This document shows, piece by piece, positions 1 through 7,882 of a stretch of DNA of 64,000 nucleotides. The notes beneath the pieces are model-generated. The model ran no database searches. It saw only the letters and a list, made by a program, of their open reading frames with translations, and was not told the DNA's origin. The stretch spans positions 1 through 64,000 of the forward strand of contig CALVXG010000008.1 in the NCBI GenBank assembly GCA_944368925.1, read 5' to 3'. The translations under genes were made by a program, and so were the position numbers. The stretch is from an uncultured Clostridia bacterium (GTDB lineage: Bacteria > Bacillota > Clostridia > Christensenellales > Borkfalkiaceae). The stretch's first letter is position 1, and every line of letters begins with the position of its first letter.

Positions 1-678
1 TTCAAGGACGAGGACGAAGCGGAACAGTTCGTGGAAGAACACTTCAACAGGCTGAGCCGCAACCGCTGGGAGCGGTACAAACGAATGATCCGGCGCGGCT
101 ATACCAATAGATGGAATTTCTTCTGCACTTATACGTTCGATTCAAAGAAACATACGGAAGACATTTTCCGCAGTTCACTGATGAATACGCTCTATCACCT
201 TTCATCACGGCGCGACTGGCGGTATATGGGCGCATGGGAACGCGGAGAGTTGGGAGAACGGCTACATTTCCACGCGCTTACCTACATACCCGAGGGTCAG
301 ATGCCCGGCGAACTGGAAGAGCATGAGGATTACAGCACTAAACGGCACAGGCGAGAAAAGAGCATACAGAACAGCTTTTTTAATGAGCGGTTCGGACGGA
401 GCGATTTTTCGGCGGTCAAAAACGCCTATGAGGTCGCTGACAGCATCAAATATATGCTCAAATATATCAGCAAGAACGACGAAAAGATCGTGTATTCGCG
501 CGGGCTGAAAACCTACTTTGTGTCCGACGTTTTGGACGAGGATGTACTCTGCCGCATGGGAGACGAAGAACATGGCTTTAAGTATATCCTTGCCCAAAAC
601 TTCACCTGTATCTCGGACGGCGAGATCATGGGTACGGTCAGCCCGGAAGTGATCGAGAAAATGCCGAAGGCAAACTAA
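1..678 (+). CDS. Rolling-circle replication initiator (HUH Rep), 5' end outside window
   Basis: This resembles the HUH endonucleases that nick an origin to start rolling-circle replication of small phages and plasmids. The frame is open to base 1, so the true start lies outside; the first internal start is GTG at 31. Counting from that GTG, the HUH motif is H79-F80-H81 in LHFHALTYIP, and the likely nucleophile Tyr is Y141 in KYMLKYISK, with Y145 as the alternative. A PEG-x-MPG loop follows the HUH motif. The best partner in the window is the N-terminal half of the gene at 2800, which is clearly homologous (roughly half the residues match by eye). A nested hairpin lies just downstream. Helicase motifs are absent, so this is a nickase-only Rep of the phage G2P/VP4 kind. 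The family call is fairly secure; the host element is not. Confidence 0.72.
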   Translation, partial: FKDEDEAEQFVEEHFNRLSRNRWERYKRMIRRGYTNRWNFFCTYTFDSKKHTEDIFRSSLMNTLYHLSSRRDWRYMGAWERGELGERLHFHALTYIPEGQMPGELEEHEDYSTKRHRREKSIQNSFFNERFGRSDFSAVKNAYEVADSIKYMLKYISKNDEKIVYSRGLKTYFVSDVLDEDVLCRMGDEEHGFKYILAQNFTCISDGEIMGTVSPEVIEKMPKAN

Positions 679-683
679 TCTTT

Positions 684-832
684 TGTCTTTCGGACGGAGA
701 GTGTAAACGGAAACGCCCTTCCCGTCAAGGGCAAGGTGCATTGCCTTCGGCAACCCTTGACGGGAAGCAATAAACAGAACGGATAAGGGAAAGGCCTTGC
801 GTTTCCGTTTGTTTTTTCTCCGTCGAAAGACA
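684..832. repeat. Nested long inverted repeat (cruciform) after rep
   Basis: Three nested arms fold on one axis. The outer arm is 684-700 against 817-832 (one bulge). The middle arm is 705-716 against 799-810 (12 of 12). The inner arm is 718-731 against 754-767 (14 of 14). The central loop holds a further small TTGCC/GGCAA hairpin at 743-755. The structure lies directly after a HUH rep gene and before the TnpW-like gene, so it is a candidate replication origin or single-strand origin. A transcript-level hairpin is the alternative. Confidence 0.6.
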
Positions 833-859
833 GAAAAAAATCGAAAGGAGGATAATTGA

Positions 860-1048
860 ATGAAGAATATTTATAGCAGCGTTGAGGAATACGAGAAGAA
901 TTGCTATCTCTTTGCCCCGTCTATCAGCAGGCGGGAAAAGGTTGGCAAGCAGACTTATTACGTCCGCAGGTATTTCCGCGGAGGTAAAGACTTCGAGAGG
1001 ACAATGGAACAGCTTGCGGTAAATCAAGTCAATAAAGCGGCGAGGTAA
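860..1048 (+). CDS. TnpW-like small transposon protein
   Basis: A 62-residue basic protein preceded by a strong AAAGGAGG at 844-851. Its second half (GKQTYYVRRYF followed by an acidic stretch and a TMEQLAVNQ helix) resembles the TnpW family, small proteins encoded beside TnpX-type large serine recombinases in Tn4451-like elements. It stops 4 bases before the recombinase start, so the two are surely co-transcribed. The function of TnpW is not established; an accessory role in excision is usually supposed. The family assignment rests on a short match and on position. Confidence 0.5.
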   Translation: MKNIYSSVEEYEKNCYLFAPSISRREKVGKQTYYVRRYFRGGKDFERTMEQLAVNQVNKAAR

Positions 1049-1052
1049 ACGT

Positions 1053-2693
1053 ATGAAACAAAAGCATTATATCGCAGGATTATATTACAGGCTTTCTCAA
1101 GAGGACGAACGTCAAGGCGAATCGGTATCCATCGACAACCAAAGGACGATGCTCCGCAAGTATGCCGAAGAACACGGTTTCGAAATCCATGACGAATACA
1201 TAGACGACGGCGTATCCGGTACGACGTTCGACAGACCGGAAGTGCAGCGACTTTTGGACGACGCAAAGACGGGCGTTGTCAATACCATCATCGTCAAAGA
1301 CCTTTCGAGGTTCGGCAGAAATTACATCGAGGTCGGGCAATACGTAGACTATGTGTTTCCGGCGTTCGGTATCAGATTTATCGCCATACAAGATAACGTA
1401 GACACGGAAAACCGTGACAGTAACGCAATGGAAATGATGCCCATTATGAACGTGTTTAACGAGTGGCACGCCGCCAATACCAGCAAGAAGATACGCGCCG
1501 TCAGGCGTTCCAATGCTCTTGCTGGGATATACAGCGCGAAGAAAGCGACTTACGGGTATCTGAAAGGCACGGACAAAAAGCGGACGCCCGTCATTGACGA
1601 GGAAACCGCGCCCGTAGTCCGCCGCATATTCGAACTGTACGCAGCGGGAACAAGTCCCAAAAACATCGCAGATATCCTGAATGCAGAGAATATTCCTTCC
1701 CCGGGAAAGCTGGCTTATGAAAGGCTGGGGCATAAAGGCCGCCCGAACGAAATGCGGCTTTGGTGCGAAGTCAGTATCAGGTTTATGCTGAACAATATCA
1801 TGTACATAGGGCACCTACCCATGTTGCAGGAAACGACGGTTTCATACAAAAACCATAAGCGGCAAGCCAAAGACAGGAGCGACTGGGTGATCACCTACAA
1901 TAACCATGAGCCTATCATCTCGCAAGAATTGTGGGACAGGGTGCAGGAACGGCAGAAACATATGGCACAGGGCAGAAAAACGAGATCGGGATACATCCAC
2001 CCGCTTTCCGGCTTTCTCGTATGTGCAGACTGCGGGAGCAAACTGAAAATGAGCGGGCATAGCAATAAAGCTAAAACGGAATACCAATATCACTTCAACT
2101 GCGGTCTCCACTTGCGGTACGGGAAAACGCTGTGTTTCTCGCATTATATCCCTGCAAAAGATATAGAGGCAATCGTACTGAACGATATACGGACGATGGC
2201 GCAGCGGATCGTCCTTGATGAGAAGACCATTCGTGAAGATTTTATACGACACAATGCAGATCTTGCCGATAAAGCGGTAAAAACCGCCAAGAAGGAATTG
2301 CAGGGAAAACGCAAACGTACGGAAGAATTATCCCGCCTGATGCAGGTCGCTTACGAAGACAGGCTAAAAAGCAAAATGCCTGAGGATATCTGTATCAGCT
2401 TCATACAGAAATATTCCGAGGAACAGAAAAGGCTTGAAACCGAAATCGCGGAGCTTGAGGGAAAGCTGGCAGAAACGGAGAATACAATGCAGAGCGCCGA
2501 TGAGTTTATACGGAATATAAAGAAATATCTTGACGCACCGGAACTTACCCGCGAAATGTGCTATGAGCTTTTAGACTGTGTAGTGGTCGGAGGGCTGCCG
2601 AAAATAACAGGCAAAGAGCGCGTGATAGATATTGTCTATAAAGTCGATATCGCTTCCGTTCTGCGCTACAAACTTAATAATACCAATAACTAA
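1053..2693 (+). CDS. Large serine recombinase (TnpX family)
   Basis: A 546-residue site-specific recombinase that would integrate and excise a mobile element by cutting both strands through a serine-DNA link. The N-terminal resolvase domain (about 1-150) carries the catalytic serine S15 in YYRLSQED and the conserved DLSRFGRNY segment. A 'recombinase' domain (about 165-290) is followed by a zinc beta-ribbon near residues 325-370, with CADCG and later cysteines. A long charged coiled coil (about 390-490) and a short C-terminal domain complete it. This is the full length expected for the family. The start is ATG after GAGGTAA at 1043-1049. It follows the TnpW-like ORF and ends with a terminator hairpin at 2700. 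The far end of its element probably lies to the left of the window. Confidence 0.92.
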   Translation: MKQKHYIAGLYYRLSQEDERQGESVSIDNQRTMLRKYAEEHGFEIHDEYIDDGVSGTTFDRPEVQRLLDDAKTGVVNTIIVKDLSRFGRNYIEVGQYVDYVFPAFGIRFIAIQDNVDTENRDSNAMEMMPIMNVFNEWHAANTSKKIRAVRRSNALAGIYSAKKATYGYLKGTDKKRTPVIDEETAPVVRRIFELYAAGTSPKNIADILNAENIPSPGKLAYERLGHKGRPNEMRLWCEVSIRFMLNNIMYIGHLPMLQETTVSYKNHKRQAKDRSDWVITYNNHEPIISQELWDRVQERQKHMAQGRKTRSGYIHPLSGFLVCADCGSKLKMSGHSNKAKTEYQYHFNCGLHLRYGKTLCFSHYIPAKDIEAIVLNDIRTMAQRIVLDEKTIREDFIRHNADLADKAVKTAKKELQGKRKRTEELSRLMQVAYEDRLKSKMPEDICISFIQKYSEEQKRLETEIAELEGKLAETENTMQSADEFIRNIKKYLDAPELTREMCYELLDCVVVGGLPKITGKERVIDIVYKVDIASVLRYKLNNTNN

Positions 2694-2699
2694 CGATCA

Positions 2700-2732
2700 A
2701 GTGTATGAGCCTATCCGCCCATACACTTTTTC
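2700..2732 (+). terminator. Terminator of the recombinase gene
   Basis: The stem AGTGTATG/CATACACT (2700-2707 with 2720-2727) is followed by a T run, seven bases after the recombinase stop codon. It probably marks the last transcribed part of the inserted element, whose end must lie between here and about 2767. Confidence 0.65.
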
Positions 2733-2799
2733 CTTGTCTACCCCCTTACTTTTGAAGTATCCATAAAATTACTTTGCAACGCTGACATACTCTGATGAA

Positions 2800-4074
2800 T
2801 TGCATACGGAGGAAAGTTTCAAAAATGGCGTTAAGATTTGCCTGCGTAACCTATGTTATCGTTGCGGCTGGAAGTATATAGGCGTATGGGAACGTTCGCC
2901 CGAAAAGAAGCGGCTGCACTTTCACGGTATATTTTATATCCCCGAGGGAACGATGCCCGGGAAAATGATAGACGTCAACGATTATAATTTCAAGTCGAAG
3001 AGAAGGTGTGTAACGCACCAAAATACTTATTTTAACGAGAGGTTCGGGCGTTCGGATTTTGAAGAGATAGTGGACAGCGGCATATTGGGCGAGGCTATGG
3101 CGTATATCATGAAGCATATTGAAAAGAGCGGGGAGAGGATCGTATATTCCAAAAATCTGCCGCAGTTTTTCTTGTCCGATATTATGGATTGGGATATCGT
3201 CTGTCCGTACGGCGAGGAGGAGCGCAAGTTCATTTTGTCCGACAAATTCGGTAATAAGCAGGTGCGCACGAGCTGGAACGAGGAAGAAGAGGAATGGTAT
3301 TTTTCCGTTGTTGACGTTGTTGCGGTATTGACGGATAGCGTCAATCCTACCGATTACCTGAAAAAGATGCGCAAGCGCGATCCTGAACTGAATACGTACA
3401 TAGGGACAAATTGTCCCCAGGTAGAAATGCGCGGCGATAGCGGAAAAAAGAGAAAAGTGCTTGCCGCAAGCACCAAGGGCGTGCTTCGTATCGTGCAGTC
3501 CATTCCGTCACCCAAAGCCGAGCCGTTCAAGATGTGGCTGGCGCAGGTGGGAAGCGAGCGTCTGGATGAAATAGCCGACCCGGAAAAAGCAGTCTTGCGC
3601 GGGGCGGAGTTTTACCGCGCAAAGGGATATACGGAAGGCTGGATCAATCGGCGCTTGCAGACCATTGAAATGCGTAAGGAACTTACGGATGAATGGAAGG
3701 TGCGCGGGATAGACAGCAGTCGTGACTATGCTATACTTACAAACGAGATGACGCGGGCATGGAGCGGAATGTCGGTGCAGGAATATAAGGCGTTGAAGGG
3801 GCTGAAAAAAGAAAATCTGCGCGATAATATGACGAATATAGAACTCGTTCTGAATATGCTTGCAGAAGTCACGACGACGGCGATTTCAAAGCAGGAACAG
3901 CCCGAAACATTTAATGAAAATAAAGCCGTGGCAAGGCGCGGCGGGAAAGTCGCAAAGAATGCGCGTGACGATATCGAAGCGCAGCTGGGGCAGTCCGTTA
4001 TTTCGCCGCTCAATGCCACGGATAAGCCGGCGCTGGAAGTAAAAACGCCGGAAGAGGATGGCGGCGCAAAGTAG
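2800..4074 (+). CDS. 5'-truncated HUH Rep fused to a Bro-N antirepressor-type protein
   Basis: A single frame joins two unrelated parts. Residues 1-148 match the Rep at 1-678: HUH motif H40-F41-H42 in RLHFHGIFYIP, the PEGTMPG loop, NERFGRSDF, and AYIMKHIEK around the presumed Tyr. From about residue 150 the protein is a typical Bro-N family member (WYFSVVDVVAVLTDS, IQSIPSPKAEPFKMWLA, KENLRDNMTNIELVLNMLAE), a family common in phages and gut bacterial mobile elements and often called antirepressors. The start shown is a TTG without a ribosome site. Homology to Rep continues upstream in frame (NYFATLTYSDEL) to a TAA at 2764-2766, so about the first 35 or more residues are missing. I read this as a rep-bro gene broken by the recombinase element. 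It may be a pseudogene, or only the Bro part may be made. Confidence 0.75.
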   Translation: MHTEESFKNGVKICLRNLCYRCGWKYIGVWERSPEKKRLHFHGIFYIPEGTMPGKMIDVNDYNFKSKRRCVTHQNTYFNERFGRSDFEEIVDSGILGEAMAYIMKHIEKSGERIVYSKNLPQFFLSDIMDWDIVCPYGEEERKFILSDKFGNKQVRTSWNEEEEEWYFSVVDVVAVLTDSVNPTDYLKKMRKRDPELNTYIGTNCPQVEMRGDSGKKRKVLAASTKGVLRIVQSIPSPKAEPFKMWLAQVGSERLDEIADPEKAVLRGAEFYRAKGYTEGWINRRLQTIEMRKELTDEWKVRGIDSSRDYAILTNEMTRAWSGMSVQEYKALKGLKKENLRDNMTNIELVLNMLAEVTTTAISKQEQPETFNENKAVARRGGKVAKNARDDIEAQLGQSVISPLNATDKPALEVKTPEEDGGAK

Positions 4075-4120
4075 AGCGAATGTCCGTAAGGATTAAAATG
4101 CGTTAATAAAACGGAAAGCC

Positions 4121-4380
4121 GCGCGGCGGAAAAACAGGGCGATTCGCCAAGCGGTTCAGCGGCGAATGCCCTGCCGCCGCGCTTCGTCGCATCAAACTTT
4201 GCTTTGAGCAATGCGTCTGTTGCCGCATTGCAAGTTCGCTCCGTTGCTGCTCCTCTTCCCAAAAAGTTCTGCGATACTTTTTGGGAGCCCTGTGTTCAGT
4301 TTTTCCGTCGGTTCGTCCGTTGCGACGTGCGCCCGTATACGGCGGCGCGGAGCGCCGCCGTATACGGGCGCACGTCGCAA
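4121..4380. repeat. Cluster of four strong hairpins in non-coding DNA
   Basis: Between the bro gene and the minus-strand gene, 4075-4709 holds no convincing gene. It contains four inverted repeats in a row. 4121-4148 pairs with 4161-4182 through two stem blocks. 4208-4215 pairs with 4224-4231. 4258-4267 pairs with 4276-4285 (ten of ten). 4320-4348 pairs with 4352-4380, a perfect 29-base-pair stem with a GGA loop. A single terminator would not explain this. Candidates are a replication or packaging origin of the Rep element, or structured RNA. Confidence 0.6.
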
Positions 4381-4644
4381 TCTCACAGGGTAATCGCAGG
4401 ACACCTGAAAGTCACCGTAAAGTCATGTCAAAAGTCGCATAAAAAACAGGCGTTTTTTTGCAGAAAAATGAAACGAATGCAAGCAAATGTTTGACTCGTT
4501 TTTAAGGTCGTAGGAATGGCGTCAGGGCCGCGAGAAAATCGCCGGCGATGAAGTTTATTGTTGACGTGGCTGTTGCCGTTATACGGCTTTTCAAAGCGTT
4601 TTAATAAGACGCTATCTTTTGAGAGGTGAAAAGAGGAGGATTTC

Positions 4645-4734
4645 ATGCAAAAAGGCAACCGTAATGTAACGATTGCCTTTCAGAAAAGTATGAAGTTTTG
4701 GAGCATATCTCAGTACGCGCCGTTAAGGTTATAG
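4645..4734 (+). CDS. Possible 29-residue peptide ORF
   Basis: ATG at 4645 is preceded by a near-perfect AAGAGGAGG (4631-4639) and opens a 29-codon frame ending TAG at 4732-4734. Its 3' end overlaps the end of the minus-strand gene, and it shares bases with that gene's terminator hairpin. The strong ribosome site is the only support. The peptide (basic, QKGNRNVTIAFQK) matches nothing I know. It is probably chance. Confidence 0.2.
   Translation: MQKGNRNVTIAFQKSMKFWSISQYAPLRL
4647..4680 (-). terminator. Terminator of the sigma-like gene
   Basis: The stem AAAGGCAA/TTGCCTTT (4651-4658 with 4673-4680) is followed on the minus strand by TTTTT. It lies 30 bases past the stop codon of the gene ending at 4710. 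Confidence 0.6.
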
Positions 4735-5381
4735 TATCTCTGACGTATGCTTGCTTTGCGGTGATTGATTGTTCCTCTGCCGATGCCGAGTTCGGCGCAG
4801 ACTTCGCCTTGTTTCATACCGTTCATGTAGCAGTTCAGGATAGCAAGTTCCAAAGCGGATAACTGCAACGCGCCTACAAGTTCATCATATTTGCCGTAAT
4901 CCGTTTGCTCATGTTCGAAGCAGTTTACGGGATCCATTGGCAGGGCTTTATAGTCCGTGAAGTCTATGGATTCAACGACAGTTCCGCGCCTGTCCGGTCT
5001 GTTGCGAAGAAGATTGATGAAGTGGTCTACCTCACGATAGCAGGCAAGTTTGATAGATATTTCTTTTCCTTGTTTGTCTTTACCGTAAATTTCAGATGCC
5101 TTTCTGCCTGTAAATTGATACAGAAAGCAGATTGCCGTTTGCGCTACGTCATAGCCGTCCGACACGGTATAATCTATCTCGCTCATATGGTGCAGGTCTT
5201 TGATCAGACCGATATACAGCCTGTCCGCCACTTTCATATCGAACTTCTTGACGGTACGGAGCGCTTGTAATGCTATCATTTCACCCATGAGTTTGACGTT
5301 CTCGGCGGAGATAGGCTCATCAAAGAGTTCACCTTCGTTGCGATACTTTCCGTTTGAGAACTTGGTTACCAACATTTCCAT
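4710..5381 (-). CDS. Sigma-70 region 4-like helix-turn-helix protein of a mobile element
   Basis: A 223-residue protein whose last 50 residues (LSALELAILNCYMNGMKQ, then EVCAELGIGRGTINHRKASI) form a helix-turn-helix like sigma-70 region 4 or LuxR-type DNA-binding ends. No region 2 is seen, so it is not a complete sigma factor. The first about 170 residues are unfamiliar. I chose ATG at 5381, which has GAGGTG seven bases upstream (5387-5392); an ATG at 5435 in the same frame has no such site. It faces the rep/bro genes from the opposite strand within the mobile block, as regulators of phages and conjugative elements often do. Its function is unknown; DNA binding is the only safe statement. Confidence 0.55.
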   Translation of the reverse strand: MEMLVTKFSNGKYRNEGELFDEPISAENVKLMGEMIALQALRTVKKFDMKVADRLYIGLIKDLHHMSEIDYTVSDGYDVAQTAICFLYQFTGRKASEIYGKDKQGKEISIKLACYREVDHFINLLRNRPDRRGTVVESIDFTDYKALPMDPVNCFEHEQTDYGKYDELVGALQLSALELAILNCYMNGMKQGEVCAELGIGRGTINHRKASIRQRYYNLNGAY

Positions 5382-5536
5382 CTTTACACCTCTGAATTTG
5401 TATTTGCCTTTTTCGGGCAACAGGCGGAGGTGCATAGGACGGTAGAGATAAGGCGTCTTTTCTGTCGGTCTGAGGAAGTCAACGGGACAAAGGAAAATCC
5501 TGCATGATTGTTATTGATAAGATTTGATACAGTAAA

Positions 5537-5564
5537 AAAGCCAAGCGTTGGGGCGCTTGGCTTT
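5537..5564. terminator. Bidirectional terminator hairpin
   Basis: AAAGCCAAGCG (5537-5547) pairs fully with CGCTTGGCTTT (5554-5564). A and T runs flank it on either side. It lies upstream of the minus-strand gene, with no gene ending nearby, so it may be a relic of the mobile region's edge. Confidence 0.55.
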
Positions 5565-5686
5565 CATATTATTTGGAAGAGTGAGCGTTTTGAGCGGGAT
5601 TTTCCGACCGTTGACTTGCGCGAGGAACTATGCTACCATAGCCGACCCGAAAAGGCAAATTCAGAGATTTTAGTAAACATAGCATG

Positions 5687-5717
5687 AAGCCGACAGCAAT
5701 TTGCTGCCGGCTTTTAC
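5687..5717 (+). terminator. Terminator-like hairpin before the truncated surface-protein gene
   Basis: AAGCCGACAGCAA (5687-5699) pairs with TTGCTGCCGGCTT (5701-5713) with one mismatch and runs into TTTTACTTT. It sits about 65 bases before the surface-protein fragment and may mark the right edge of the foreign DNA. Confidence 0.5.
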
Positions 5718-5780
5718 TTTGCAATCCTTCGTTTTTCCATTTGTTCTACTGGGGTTGGAATAGCGGACGGATATCTGTTT

Positions 5781-7217
5781 ATGTGGCTGCGGGAAGAAAA
5801 CCGTATCGTGCTCGTGCAGAAAGGGGAGGACAAAAACGGCGAAGCAACGTATACCATTACATATCCCGATCAGTATGTGGACGGGGAGACGTATTCGGGA
5901 GACGATGTCGGCTCTGGCTACAAACTGGAGATGCTGAACTACGTGCAGATCGAGACGGATAAAGAGACAGTGGAATCGATCATAGACGGTTCGAGCGGCA
6001 TTGTCGTAAACGAAAGCGGAGCTTCGGCAGCTTTGAGTACGGCGTCGGCAACCAATCCGCTGACGATCGAGATCGGGACAGGCATTGACGCGAGCGCGAC
6101 GGCGGACGAGAAGAGAGAGGCGGTCGCCACGCAGATGGCATCGGTGGCGGCGATCGTAAACGGTACGTTTACCGAGGCGAATTCTTTGGAAAACGTGACG
6201 CTTGCGCTCCCTGCGGAAGTGGATATGCTGGGCAAGGTCTGGGCGCCGATCGGCGATTCGCTGGCGCATCCGTTCGCGGGTACGGTGGCACCGCAAGAAG
6301 AGGGTCAACAGGCCGTGGTCAAAAACCTTTCTTCGGAAGGGTATACGGTCAACATCGACAATATTACGACGCTTGCATCCGGGCAGGCGGGCGTTTCGTA
6401 CAGGTTTATCGGCGTGATGAGCGGCGGTACGGTTGAAAATATTACGCTGGAAAGCGTGCATATCGATCTGTCTTCGACGGGCATCGAGATGGGCGCGCTG
6501 GTCGGATTGGTTAACGGGAAAGACAGCACGGCGGCCGATTATATGGGCGACGTGGTCATCCGTAATTGCACGGTCGGCAAAGAGAACGGCGACGATTACG
6601 TCTACGGGCGCTCCAAAGTGGGCGGCGTTGTGGGCTGCCTGGAGCTCAAAGTGGGGCAAAATGCCACGATCGAAGGATGCGTCAATTATGCGGCCGTAAA
6701 AGCGGCAGATCAATCGGGCGATCAAGTCCGTGCGGGCGGCATTGTGGGAGCATGGCTTGCCGCAAAAACGAAAGAGGGTGGCATACAGACCATAACCAAC
6801 TGCAAAAATTACGGGGCGGTGACTTCGCGCGATCATGCCGGCGGAATTTTGGGACATATTTATTCCGGATGGGATAAAGGTTCGTTGTTGGAGATCGAAA
6901 ATTGCTTTACGGTAACAGCCCTCACGACGACGGGTGCGGAAACATATCCCGGTATGATGGTGGGACGGTGGCAGGATGATGCGATCGTAATAATAAGGAA
7001 TTGTGGCTTTTTGACTGAAATTGGGGCGAATGTAACCAATATCACGAGTTTTGACATGAAAAACCGTGATACAAACGCCATCGGCTTAATTCGTCCGGGA
7101 AGAAAAACTTTGACGATAGAGAGCGGCTCTGAGAAAGTTACGTATTCTTTGTTTACGCCAGATAATGAAAACTGGGTAACATCTGCAGATATAGTTACCC
7201 CCGAAGCGACGGCATAA
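5781..7217 (+). CDS. GLUG-motif surface protein, probably 5'-truncated
   Basis: A 478-residue protein rich in GLUG-type beta-helix repeats, in which Gly-Gly-x-x-Gly is followed by an N-C-x-N/V turn: MGALVGLVNG, VGGVVGCLEL, AGGIVGAWLA and AGGILGHIYS, each followed about 25 residues later by VIRNCTVG, IEGCVNYAAV, ITNCKNYGAV or IENCFTV. Such repeats occur in large secreted or wall-bound proteins. This copy has no signal peptide, no C-terminal anchor and no ribosome site at ATG 5781, and its frame stays open upstream to a TGA at 5685. Coding-like sequence begins at about 5754 (GVGIADGYLF). The simplest reading is that the 3' part of a surface-protein gene was left when the mobile block to the left joined it. 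It ends at a clear terminator. Confidence 0.6.
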   Translation: MWLREENRIVLVQKGEDKNGEATYTITYPDQYVDGETYSGDDVGSGYKLEMLNYVQIETDKETVESIIDGSSGIVVNESGASAALSTASATNPLTIEIGTGIDASATADEKREAVATQMASVAAIVNGTFTEANSLENVTLALPAEVDMLGKVWAPIGDSLAHPFAGTVAPQEEGQQAVVKNLSSEGYTVNIDNITTLASGQAGVSYRFIGVMSGGTVENITLESVHIDLSSTGIEMGALVGLVNGKDSTAADYMGDVVIRNCTVGKENGDDYVYGRSKVGGVVGCLELKVGQNATIEGCVNYAAVKAADQSGDQVRAGGIVGAWLAAKTKEGGIQTITNCKNYGAVTSRDHAGGILGHIYSGWDKGSLLEIENCFTVTALTTTGAETYPGMMVGRWQDDAIVIIRNCGFLTEIGANVTNITSFDMKNRDTNAIGLIRPGRKTLTIESGSEKVTYSLFTPDNENWVTSADIVTPEATA

Positions 7218-7238
7218 CACGCAGTAATAAAACAAAAA

Positions 7239-7272
7239 AGCGCCCGTCGGAGTTTTTGCTCCGACGGGCGCT
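7239..7272 (+). terminator. Terminator of the GLUG protein gene
   Basis: A perfect 14-base-pair stem (7239-7252 with 7259-7272) with a TTTTTG loop, 21 bases after the stop codon. Flanking A and T runs make it usable from both sides. Confidence 0.75.
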
Positions 7273-7323
7273 TTCTGTTAAAGTGATTTCTATTATAAAA
7301 GCATTGCACACGGTTTGATATAG

Positions 7324-7366
7324 AAAGGGAGCCGACGGCGCAAAATGTGCGCCGTCGGCTCCCTTT
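7324..7366. terminator. Second intergenic 19-base-pair hairpin
   Basis: 7324-7342 pairs perfectly with 7348-7366 around an AAATG loop. It is the middle of three stacked hairpins between two convergent genes, and serves either strand. Confidence 0.6.
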
Positions 7367-7400
7367 AAAGAAAACCGTTGGCTTCTTTCGGCAAAAAGGA

Positions 7401-7431
7401 CCGAGCGCCCGCAAAGGTTGTGGGCGCTCGG
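7401..7431 (-). terminator. Terminator of the small membrane protein gene
   Basis: CCGAGCGCCC (7401-7410) pairs with GGGCGCTCGG (7422-7431). On the minus strand a TCCTTTTT tract follows, 20 bases past the stop of the gene at 7451. Confidence 0.65.
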
Positions 7432-7450
7432 CAGATTTTCGTTCAGACGC

Positions 7451-7675
7451 TCAGATATTGAGAAGGCGCAGAATATGTTTGGAAACGATCATAAGGATCA
7501 GATCGATGAGCCAGATAATGTTCCAACCAAAAATAATGCGCAAGATCGCCGCAACGATTTTCCCCTCCAAAAGCCTGGTGACAAAGCCGCAGATCAGTGA
7601 CGTCACGGGAATGATCGCGAGGATCACGCTGACGATGTAACTTAATCCGAAGTAGTCGCTTGTTTTTTTAGCCAT
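7451..7675 (-). CDS. Small membrane protein, function unknown
   Basis: A 74-residue protein with two hydrophobic stretches (about 10-33 and 40-66) separated by a short TRLLEGK loop, so probably a two-helix inner-membrane protein. I chose ATG at 7675 because AAGGAG lies nine bases upstream; another ATG six bases earlier would sit too close to that site. It has its own terminator and is convergent with the surface-protein gene. I recognise no family. Confidence 0.6.
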   Translation of the reverse strand: MAKKTSDYFGLSYIVSVILAIIPVTSLICGFVTRLLEGKIVAAILRIIFGWNIIWLIDLILMIVSKHILRLLNI

Positions 7676-7840
7676 GGTCATATTCTCCTTTTATGAAGTT
7701 TATTTGATAACACTATTATACTACGCGCGCGGGGAAAAGTCAATGACTGATTTTGAGAAAAAGGCAGGGGGTGAAAAGACTGCGGCTTTTTGTTATAGTA
7801 AGTATAAATTTTCGTGATAACAAAAATATCTGAAAATGAT

Positions 7841-7869
7841 TTGACAAACGGAATGGGATTGCATATAAT
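7841..7869 (+). promoter_or_regulatory. Promoter of glnN
   Basis: TTGACA (7841-7846), 17 bases, TATAAT (7864-7869): a consensus sigma-A promoter. Transcription should begin near 7876 and run into the attenuator leader. Confidence 0.85.
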
Positions 7870-7882
7870 AAAACCATGATAA

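Noticed and set aside
4204-4494. Plus-strand open frame in the hairpin field
   Set aside because: It is made of the palindromic repeats read through; there is no ribosome site and no recognisable protein.
1-5750. Reading the left region as a complete prophage or conjugative element
   Set aside because: No capsid, portal, terminase, relaxase or coupling protein is present. Only rep, recombinase, bro and a helix-turn-helix gene are seen, so mosaic small elements fit better.
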